The notes beneath the pieces were generated by a model. That model was not told where the DNA came from. It was given only the letters and a program-made list of their open reading frames with translations, and ran no database searches. From assembly GCA_050733695.1 (NCBI GenBank), contig JBOHTO010000002.1, positions 1 through 42,319 on the forward strand: DNA of 42,319 bases. The letters are read 5' to 3'. Origin of the DNA: JBOHTO01 sp050733695. Lineage in GTDB: Bacteria; Gemmatimonadota; Gemmatimonadetes; Gemmatimonadales; Gemmatimonadaceae. Numbering within the stretch: position 1 is the stretch's first letter; the number at the start of each line of letters is the position of its first letter. Below, piece by piece: positions 23,281-29,232 of the stretch. The position numbers were made by a program, and so were the translations under genes.

Positions 23281-23365
23281 GACGTGTTCTTGCGCCTCTC
23301 ACCGGCGAGTTCAACACCAGATTCCGCCGTCGGTGCGCGCGGCAAGAATCACTACTTCGTTAGCC
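23281..23365. repeat. Imperfect repeat B with attC-like features
   Basis: This is the counterpart of repeat A. The hairpin is GATTC-C-GCCG-loop-CGGC-AA-GAATC (23320-23350). The flanking boxes are GTTCAAC (23309-23315), a perfect match to RYYYAAC, and GTTAGCC (23359-23365), one mismatch from GTTRRRY. The box-to-box length is 57 bases, the size of short attC sites. The TAA stop of the frame-corrected DUF5615 toxin lies within the box (GGCTAAC on the minus strand). Confidence 0.55.
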
Positions 23366-23696
23366 ATCGATGCGAGTTACAGCACTCATGGGCACCTTGG
23401 CTATCGCAATCCTTACCGCATCGACGTGCCTGAGGCGCGCTTCGAAATCCGTGCTGCACCTGGAGGATCACGACGCCTAGCGGGTACGCGACCGTATCGC
23501 TCAAGCCCGCGAAATCACTATCGACCGTGAACACCACGTCGAACTCACCCGCTGCGCGTGCGAGAAGATTCCCGTTGGTTGTGCCCGCCCAGCAAAGTTG
23601 TTGCACCGTCCGGGGACGCAGTTCGTCGAGCGCTCGCGCGAATGGGCCCGGGACGCATTCATCGACGAGAAGTCGGCGGCGCCTTGAAATGGTCAC
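23360..23696 (-). pseudogene. DUF5615 PIN-like toxin gene with frameshift
   Basis: The frame from ATG 23696 reads LLVDECVPGPFARALDELRP, GTTNGNLLARAAGEFDVVFTVDSDF and TVAYPLGVVILQVQ, a DUF5615 (Mut7-C/PIN-like) RNase toxin with its conserved Asp residues. After LQVQ the family-like C terminus (DFEARLRHVDAVRIAIAKV, ending VTRIDG) is in the +1 frame and stops at TAA 23360-23362. In the original frame translation instead runs through a Cys/His-rich tail to 23352. A one-base insertion near 23450 explains this. The 5' end overlaps the antitoxin by 38 bases. Confidence 0.75.
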
Positions 23697-23886
23697 CAGC
23701 GTCCTCGAGCGCGCCCAGCGCCTGCTCCCGGCTCACAGTTGGAAAATGATCGAGGAACTGATCAAGCGTATGGCCGGCCGCGATGTAGTCCACCAGGGAT
23801 TGAAACGGCACCCGGGTGCCGACAAAAACCGGTTTCCCCCCGGGGATCTCCGGGTCGCAGTGTACCACCGCTGCCGTCGTCGCCAT
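23659..23886 (-). CDS. DUF433 antitoxin
   Basis: A 75-residue protein carrying the complete DUF433 domain: CDPEIPGGKPVFVGTRVPFQ, SLVDYIAAGHTLDQFLDHFP and TVSREQALGALEDAG. DUF433 proteins are the antitoxin partners of DUF5615 PIN-like toxins and usually bind their own promoter through this winged-helix-like domain. ATG 23886 has a GGGGGGA run just upstream. The toxin gene begins within its last codons. The antitoxin is intact although the toxin is frameshifted. Confidence 0.85.
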   Translation of the reverse strand: MATTAAVVHCDPEIPGGKPVFVGTRVPFQSLVDYIAAGHTLDQFLDHFPTVSREQALGALEDAGDHFKAPPTSRR

Positions 23887-23996
23887 CGGTCCCCCCGATA
23901 CTGAAGAGCTGGAATATACAACTCGGCCAGGTCGTGTGGCGCTGCCTGGGCGCTGCGCCCGGAATCTCGTGGCGCTGGCGCGCTGAACCTGTGCAC

Positions 23997-24284
23997 AACG
24001 TTCATGATCGTGTTGGCCGTGAAGGGGATGTCACGCGCCCTATCGGCGTAGCCGTAGCCCTTCATCCACACGACCCGCTTGTCCGCGATGACCGCCGCGC
24101 CGACGCCCACCATCCCCCATGCGGCCATGTGCTGTCTGATCGCACTGTCGCGTGCCGGTGTCGGCGGCGAGCTGAACGCGACCTCCTGCTACGCAGGCGA
24201 CCTGTGCTCACTGCCGCTGCACGCGGCGGCGAGAAGGAAGATCAACAGGCTCCAGCGAGTGGTCATCAGGGGCATACCATTCAT
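23997..24284 (-). pseudogene. Serine hydrolase (beta-lactamase-like) N-terminal remnant with premature stop
   Basis: From ATG 24284 the frame encodes a lipoprotein signal (WSLLIFLLAAACSGS), reaches TAG at 24191-24189 (codon 32), then continues in the same frame as RDSAIRQHMAAWGMVGVGAA, VIADKRVVWMKGYGYADRA and IPFTANTIMNV. This is the start of a class C-type serine hydrolase just before the SxxK nucleophile. Homology ends at about 23997. It has lost its active site and carries a nonsense mutation, so it is a clear relic. Confidence 0.75.
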
Positions 24285-24301
24285 GTAGCATCTCCGGTGA
24301 T

Positions 24302-24400
24302 CTGGTGCCTGACGTCTATCTCGCAGCGCTCGCGATCGAATCATGAAGCGAGCTGCTTACGACCGATCGCGACCAGCCGGTGCGATGGGCTTCGCTGGAG
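24302..24400 (+). pseudogene. C-terminal remnant of a VapC-type PIN toxin
   Basis: In one plus frame LVPDVYLAALAIES is followed by TGA (24344-24346) and then SELLTTDRDQPVRWASLE. This matches the C-terminal PIN motif 'lvpDayLAALAiEhg-x-elvTtDrDf', with the conserved Asp residues kept and a likely Gly codon turned into TGA. The N-terminal part is absent. It lies about 200 bases upstream of an intact Phd-VapC module and is a different PIN gene. The rest of the stretch to 24570 shows nothing recognisable. Confidence 0.6.
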
Positions 24401-24573
24401 GCACCCACTGGCGCCGGTGACGCGCCCCACGGCGCAGGCAGACCCTGCCCAGTGGGACCGCAAGCCGCTCGAGCGCGAGCGCTCCGCCTGACCTGCCGGG
24501 ATCCGGGACTTCTCCCTCGCGAGGTGCGGCCAGCAAGGTGCCGGTTGAAGGGGCGCTTTATGCTTGACTTGAG

Positions 24574-24602
24574 TCCGCGAATAGACTAGGTTGGTCTAGT
24601 CA
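24574..24602 (+). promoter_or_regulatory. Promoter and operator of the Phd-VapC module
   Basis: TTGACT (24574-24579) is separated by 17 bases from TAGTCA (24597-24602), a weak -10. A perfect inverted repeat, GACTAG-N6-CTAGTC (24584-24601), covers the spacer and -10. This is the typical arrangement for autorepression by an antitoxin or antitoxin-toxin complex. AGGGA about 9 bases before ATG 24619 is the ribosome binding site. Confidence 0.65.
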
Positions 24603-24618
24603 AACCAGGGAAGCACGT

Positions 24619-24885
24619 ATGGCGAGAATTATCAACATCTATGAAGCGAAAACCCGACTTTCCGAGTTGGTCGAGAAAGCGGCTAACGGAGAGGAGGTCA
24701 TCATCGCGAGAGCAGGGAAACCGCGCGCTCGCCTCGTCGCACTGGTAGCAGCTCAGCAGCCCAGAATGCCTGGGTGCTCAAAAGGGAAGATCTGGATTGC
24801 CGACGACTTTGACGATCCATTGCCACCGGACATACTGGGCCGCTTTGCAGGAGAGTTGGTTGAGGGCGAAGACGCCGACTCATGA
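24619..24885 (+). CDS. Phd/YefM-family antitoxin
   Basis: An 88-residue antitoxin. The N-terminal DNA-binding domain reads IINIYEAKTRLSELVEKAANGEEVIIARAGKPRARLVAL, the Phd/YefM consensus. The acidic C terminus (IADDFDDPLPPDILGRFAGE) is the part that in this family wraps and neutralises the PIN toxin. It overlaps the toxin start by 4 bases (ATGA, 24882-24885). The upstream dyad suggests autoregulation. Lower GC than the surroundings fits acquisition by transfer. Confidence 0.93.
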   Translation: MARIINIYEAKTRLSELVEKAANGEEVIIARAGKPRARLVALVAAQQPRMPGCSKGKIWIADDFDDPLPPDILGRFAGELVEGEDADS

Positions 24886-25256
24886 GACTGCTGCTCGACA
24901 CGCACGTCGTGCTCTGGTGGTGCGAGGACAGCCCGTTTCTCGGCGACGAGTCGCGCGCCGCTATCGCCACAGCAGCAGTGGTGCTGGTAAGCGCGGCTTC
25001 CGCGTGGGAAGCTGCAATCAAGCGCGCGCTTGGCAAGCTCAGGTTGACAGAAGCCTTCGGCGAGTCGGTCGAACGAAGCGGTTTCAGCGCCCTTCCGATC
25101 ACGTTCCAGCACGCGGATGTCGTAGCCGATCTGCCGGAATACCATCGCGACCCGTTCGATCGAATGTTGATTGCTCAGGCGCGGGTCGAAGATCTCACGA
25201 TCGTCACGCATGACAGGCGGTTCGGGGAATACGGAGTAGCGACGCTCTGGGCATGA
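24882..25256 (+). CDS. VapC-type PIN-domain ribonuclease toxin
   Basis: A 124-residue PIN toxin. Acidic active-site residues are all in place: Asp 6 in LLLDTHVVLWW, Glu in ASAWEAAIKRALGKL, and Asp residues in RDPFDRMLIAQA and IVTHDRRFGEY. PIN toxins are Mg-dependent endoribonucleases, often cutting tRNA or rRNA, and are held inactive by the adjacent antitoxin. The order antitoxin-toxin with ATGA overlap is standard. Length is normal and there is no sign of decay. Confidence 0.95.
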   Translation: MRLLLDTHVVLWWCEDSPFLGDESRAAIATAAVVLVSAASAWEAAIKRALGKLRLTEAFGESVERSGFSALPITFQHADVVADLPEYHRDPFDRMLIAQARVEDLTIVTHDRRFGEYGVATLWA

Positions 25257-25671
25257 CCTGTCAGCGAAGCAGGGCCGGGTTTGCCGTGATGCGCGTCTGA
25301 TCAGCGAGCTCCCCACCTGCCATGGAGAATATCGCCGTTCCCATCCCGACGCGATGTGAAGACGACACGTCCAGCACGCTCAGCGGGTGCATCTCGTCGC
25401 TGTCGGTAATACTGAGCGGCACCACGCTTTCGTCACGCGGGGCATCGTTCGGCCGCACTCGGCGCGGCCGGTTCGACCACATCACGGCCATGACGATCGG
25501 CGCGGATCCGTAATGGACTCCCGTTTTCCCGGGAATGACGAACGGGGCTGAGGGCGCGGCGTGACGGCGGTGTGGCCGCAGGGTTCACGGCGAGGGAAAT
25601 GGGAATGACGACGGGGGAGGCGGATGACGACGGCGGGAGCACACGCCCAACCGTCACAGCGCACGCCGCCC
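25257..25671. other. Intergenic region with a possible gene remnant
   Basis: About 415 bases. A minus-strand frame (25261-25491) contains PLSITDSDEMHPLSVLDV and SSHRVGMGTAIFSMAGGELA, which looks protein-like, but no family is recognised and it has no good start. It may be the end of a lost gene. The repeat at 25513-25540 follows. The rest is GC-rich with no identified signal. Confidence 0.3.
25513..25540. repeat. Short dispersed palindromic repeat, copy 2
   Basis: ACTCCCGTTTTCCCGGGAAT is a variant of the copies at 9518 and 40425. Relative to copy 1 it has two substitutions in the stem. It lies about 130 bases beyond the 3' end of the ribonucleotide reductase gene. Confidence 0.7.
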
Positions 25672-28230
25672 CTATCCGCACTCCGAGAACCCGCACACGT
25701 GGCACTTCACACACCCCTCCGCATACTCCAACTGCGAACCGCAATCCGGGCACGTCCCCATGAACGACTCGTTGTAACCGGCCTCGAGGCTCCACTCACC
25801 TTCCTCGCCCGTGCTGCCGGTGAGCCGCACGGTGACACGCTCGAGCGCAGGGATCTCGTCGCCGCGCGAGGCAGCGTCGCCGAGCAGTTCCTGCTGCACG
25901 CCCTGCTTCTCGCGCCACCAGCCCTCGATCGCGATCCCGATCGCGTCGGGCACCGACAGCACCTTGTGGGGACCAAGTCCGATCGGACGATCGCTGGCGA
26001 TGCCACGGAGCTGGCGATGCACTTCCATGATCGGGATGCCGGAGCGGAGCGCGAGCGAGATGAGCCGCCCCATCGCCTCGACGTCGGCCATCGCAGCGCC
26101 GCCCGCCTTGCCGAGCGTGATGAACACTTCGAAGGGCTGTCCGCGATCGTCCTCTGTGATGTTCACGTACATCGTGCCTAGGGGGGTCTCCATGCGACGC
26201 GTCGTTCCCTTGAGCGCGTCGGGACGCGAGCGCTTGGCGCGACGCTGCGCGTTCTCCGCCTCGCTGTCAAACAGCGACTTGCGCAGACGGTCGATCTCGG
26301 CATGCAGCTCCGTGATGGTTCCGTGCAGCTCTCCCACCTGCCGCCGCTCACCGCCGCCGATCACTCCCCCGCCGAGCACGGCGCCAGTGGCCGCCGACCC
26401 CGCCGACCCCGCCGACCCGCCACGCTCACGCTCGGCCTTCGCCTTCTGCGTCGCGCCGGTCGACAGCACCTGATTGTCGCGCGAACCGTCGCGATACACC
26501 GTCACGCCCTTCGCCTTGAGATCGTAGGCGAGCTCGTATATCGCGCGCACGTCGTCCACCGTCGCGCTGTGCGCGAAGTTGGTCGTCTTCGAGATCGCCG
26601 AATCGCAGTGCTCCTGGAAGGCGGCCTGCATCCGCATGTGCCACTCGGGCGCTATGTTGTTGGCCGTGACGAACACACGCTGCCAATCGGCGGGCACTTC
26701 GGGGAAGTCGATCCGCCCCTCCGTCGCCACGCGCTGCATCAGCTCCTCGGTGTACCAGCCCTCGCGCCTGGCGATCGCGACGAAGTCGTCGTTGACATCC
26801 GGCATGAGGGCGCCGGCCTGGTTGCGCATGAAGGCCACGGCGAACAGCGGCTCGAGCCCGGACGAGCAGCCGGCGATGATGGAGATCGTACCCGTCGGCG
26901 CGATCGTCGTGACGTTGCAGTTGCGCAGAAGCTGCATGGGGCGGATGCGCTCGCCGGCCTGGTTGCGCGCGCAGCTTGCGTCCGGACCCCAGATGGACTT
27001 CGCCCACTCCGGGAACGGACCGCGCTCGTTCGCCAGCCGCTCGCTCTCGCGCTTGGCCTCGTGGTCGAAGAAGTCCATCACGCGCCTGCCGAACTCTATT
27101 CCCTCTGCCGAGTCGTAGCGCAGGCCCAGCCGCACGAGCGCGTCGGCGAATCCCATGATGCCGAGTCCGATGCGACGGATACGCTTGGAAAGCGAGTCGA
27201 TCTCGGGCAGCGGATACCGGTTTGCATCGATGACGTTGTCGAGGAAGTGCGTGCTCAGGTGGATGTCGCGCCTGAACGCCTCCCAGTCGAGCGCCCCGTC
27301 GCGCACGTAGATGCCGATGTTGATCGAGCCGAGGTTGCACACGTCATACGGCAGCAGCGGTTGCTCGCCGCACGGATTCGTCGCCTCGTAGCTGCCGAGA
27401 TGCGGCACCGGGTTGTAACGGTTGGCCTCGTCGATGAAGTAGCAGCCGGGTTCGCCCGTACGCCACGCACCATCGATCATCGCATCCCACACCATCCGCG
27501 CCTCGAGCTTCCCGGCCACCTCGTCGGTCACGGGATCCACGAGATCGTACGATTCGCCGTTCTTCACCGCCTGCATGAACGTGTCCGTCACCGCTACGGA
27601 GATGTTGAAGTTCGTCACCTGCGAGAGGTCTTCCTTGCAGGTGATGAAGTCCATGATGTCCGGGTGATCGACGCGCAGGATTCCCATGTTCGCGCCGCGC
27701 CGCGTGCCGCCCTGCTTGACCGCGTCCGTCGACGCGTCGTACAGCTTCATGAAGGACACCGGTCCAGAGGCGACGCCCGTCGTCGACCGAACCATGGAGC
27801 CCCTGGGACGGAGCCGCGAGAAGGAGAACCCAGTGCCGCCACCCGACTGATGGATGAGCGCCATGGCGCGCAGCGTGTCGTAGATGCCGTCGCGTCCGTT
27901 GGACAGCGAGTCCGCGACGGGGAGCACGAAGCAGGCCGAGAGCTGACCGAGCGGGCGCCCGGCGTTCATGAGAGTGGGCGAATTGGGCTCGAACCGCCGC
28001 TGCGTCATGAGGAAGTAGAACTCTTCCGCCAGCGTGGTCACCGCGCCGTCACTCGCGCCGTAGCGCCGGTCTGACTCCGCGGCCGTCGACGCGACCCGCC
28101 AGAAGAGATCCTCCGGACTCTCGACGGCGGCCCCCGTCTCATCCTTCACCAGGTAGCGCTTTTCCAGCACTGTGCGCGCATTCTGGCTCAGTGTCACGGC
28201 GCCCGAGGGCGGATTCGACGGCAGCGGCAT
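25672..28230 (-). CDS. nrdJ: Adenosylcobalamin-dependent (class II) ribonucleoside-diphosphate reductase
   Basis: An 852-residue class II ribonucleotide reductase, which makes deoxyribonucleotides using a thiyl radical generated with coenzyme B12, independent of oxygen. Diagnostic parts are RRFEPNSPTLMNAGRPLGQLSACFVL (first redox Cys), ALIHQSGGGTGFSFSRLRP, the loop NPCGEQPLLPYDVCNLGSIN with the radical Cys, and PTGTISIIAGCSSGLEPLF. A linker with a Gly/Ser/Ala stretch and a coiled-coil segment (LHAEIDRLRKSLFDSEAENA) follows. The C terminus is a Cys4 zinc ribbon (CPDCG ... CHVCGFSECG) that probably carries the external reducing cysteines. ATG 28230 has GGGAGAG about 9 bases upstream. No cobalamin riboswitch was recognised. 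Confidence 0.96.
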   Translation of the reverse strand: MPLPSNPPSGAVTLSQNARTVLEKRYLVKDETGAAVESPEDLFWRVASTAAESDRRYGASDGAVTTLAEEFYFLMTQRRFEPNSPTLMNAGRPLGQLSACFVLPVADSLSNGRDGIYDTLRAMALIHQSGGGTGFSFSRLRPRGSMVRSTTGVASGPVSFMKLYDASTDAVKQGGTRRGANMGILRVDHPDIMDFITCKEDLSQVTNFNISVAVTDTFMQAVKNGESYDLVDPVTDEVAGKLEARMVWDAMIDGAWRTGEPGCYFIDEANRYNPVPHLGSYEATNPCGEQPLLPYDVCNLGSINIGIYVRDGALDWEAFRRDIHLSTHFLDNVIDANRYPLPEIDSLSKRIRRIGLGIMGFADALVRLGLRYDSAEGIEFGRRVMDFFDHEAKRESERLANERGPFPEWAKSIWGPDASCARNQAGERIRPMQLLRNCNVTTIAPTGTISIIAGCSSGLEPLFAVAFMRNQAGALMPDVNDDFVAIARREGWYTEELMQRVATEGRIDFPEVPADWQRVFVTANNIAPEWHMRMQAAFQEHCDSAISKTTNFAHSATVDDVRAIYELAYDLKAKGVTVYRDGSRDNQVLSTGATQKAKAERERGGSAGSAGSAATGAVLGGGVIGGGERRQVGELHGTITELHAEIDRLRKSLFDSEAENAQRRAKRSRPDALKGTTRRMETPLGTMYVNITEDDRGQPFEVFITLGKAGGAAMADVEAMGRLISLALRSGIPIMEVHRQLRGIASDRPIGLGPHKVLSVPDAIGIAIEGWWREKQGVQQELLGDAASRGDEIPALERVTVRLTGSTGEEGEWSLEAGYNESFMGTCPDCGSQLEYAEGCVKCHVCGFSECG

Positions 28231-28371
28231 GGGAACAACTCTCCCTTGAATTGGATCGTGGTCAAGAGCCAAGGCCTCGGAAGATCCGGGGAGTGCATCG
28301 GCCTGGCGCATGGTTACGTGGGCGCGGAACGTAGTCCGGTTCGTGTTTCCACGCAAGCGGATTGTAACCGT

Positions 28372-28387
28372 CTGGTATATACTGTGT
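28372..28387. promoter_or_regulatory. NrdR-box-like site upstream of nrdJ
   Basis: CTGGTATATACTGTGT matches the NrdR-box consensus ACACwATATwTwGTGT at 11 of 16 positions, with the right half perfect apart from one base. It is about 145 bases upstream of the nrdJ start. NrdR sites normally occur in pairs about 31 bases apart, and no second good match was found at that distance. Confidence 0.3.
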
Positions 28388-28424
28388 TACGATATCAACA
28401 TCACGAATCCCATGGTACGGGATG

Positions 28425-28433
28425 TTATCCACG
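28425..28433. promoter_or_regulatory. DnaA-box-like site upstream of nrdJ
   Basis: TTATCCACG differs from the DnaA consensus TTATCCACA at the last base. DnaA regulates ribonucleotide reductase genes in some bacteria. A single near-match can occur by chance. Confidence 0.3.
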
Positions 28434-28493
28434 CGGGTCCGATTGCCTCTACAGGGGATCGAGCTTTTCCGCCCGGGCCCCCCGGAGACCGCT

Positions 28494-28514
28494 CTCGCAA
28501 CGGCGGGTTGCGAG
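28494..28514. other. Perfect hairpin in the gap between gamma-carbonic anhydrase and nrdJ
   Basis: CTCGCAAC-GGCGG-GTTGCGAG is an 8-bp perfect stem with a 5-base loop and no following U-tract. It could be a factor-assisted terminator for the carbonic anhydrase transcript or an RNA element. The rest of the 450-base gap (28231-28680) holds the nrdJ regulatory region; no gene was recognised in it. Confidence 0.45.
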
Positions 28515-28680
28515 CTGAGTCGTAACTAGTCCGCCGATAGCAAGTTACACTGATCCGCGCGCCGTTGGCAGGGGCGGGAGCGCTTGGAAAACGATTGCGT
28601 CCGCGGCCGGCCTGCCTCGCCTCGACCATACCGCACCCGCCGGGCTCGTTGCCTGGGAACACGTATGGCGCCGATGAGTG

Positions 28681-29196
28681 CTACGGTTCGGCGCGAATAG
28701 CCGGAAACTCACCCCTGCGATACCGCTCCTGCATCCCCAGATAGTTCGCCACCGTGCGCGCGGTCCGCTCGCGCATCGCCGCGGTCGTCTTCCGCACGAC
28801 ACGCGCGGGGACGCCGAGCACCACGGAATCGGGGGGGATCTCCATCCCCTCCGTGCACACCGCGCCTGCACCAACGACCGAACCGCGTCCGACCACCACG
28901 TGGTTCAGCAGGATCGCGCCCATCGCGATGAGGCAGTCGTCCGCCACGGTCGCACCGTGGATGATCGCGCGGTGCCCCACCGCCACGCGCTCGCCCAGCG
29001 TCGCCGGGACACCTTCGTCCACGTGCACGACCGTCCCATCCTGCACGTTGGAATCGGCGCCGATGATGATGGGCGCGCTGTCGCCGCGGAGAACGGCAGT
29101 CGGCCACACGGACGCGCGCGCTCCGAGTGTGACATCGCCGCAGACGATCGCGGCCGGATGCACGAACGCGGTTGCATGGATCTTCACGATATGCAC
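28681..29196 (-). CDS. Gamma-class carbonic anhydrase family protein
   Basis: A 171-residue left-handed beta-helix protein made of hexapeptide repeats (VCGDVTLGARASVWPTAVLRGD). The three zinc-ligand histidines of the gamma class are present: H58 in GTVVHVDEG, and H75 and H80 in VGHRAIIHGA. The end (VLGVPARVVRKTT) is the typical cap. Such proteins form trimers and may hydrate CO2; many bacterial members (CaiE/YrdA/PaaY-like) have weak or unknown activity. ATG 29196. It lies 36 bases after the outer-membrane protease gene on the same strand. Confidence 0.9.
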   Translation of the reverse strand: MHIVKIHATAFVHPAAIVCGDVTLGARASVWPTAVLRGDSAPIIIGADSNVQDGTVVHVDEGVPATLGERVAVGHRAIIHGATVADDCLIAMGAILLNHVVVGRGSVVGAGAVCTEGMEIPPDSVVLGVPARVVRKTTAAMRERTARTVANYLGMQERYRRGEFPAIRAEP

Positions 29197-29232
29197 GAAG
29201 CTCCGTTGAAGGTCAGCCCGGCGCGCGCATGG

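Noticed and set aside
23948..23960. GGGCGC-T-GCGCCC hairpin near the DUF433 antitoxin
   Set aside because: The one-base loop cannot form as drawn and short GC-rich dyads are frequent at this base composition; not evidence for an attC or terminator.
26302..28074. 590-residue plus-strand open frame opposite nrdJ
   Set aside because: It is antisense to a highly conserved gene, rich in Arg/His/Val with no domain; it exists because the codon bias of nrdJ removes stops in this frame.
28231..28680. Cobalamin riboswitch before the B12-dependent reductase
   Set aside because: I looked for a B12-box-like segment (GCCACTG type) and the expected long structured leader and did not find one.
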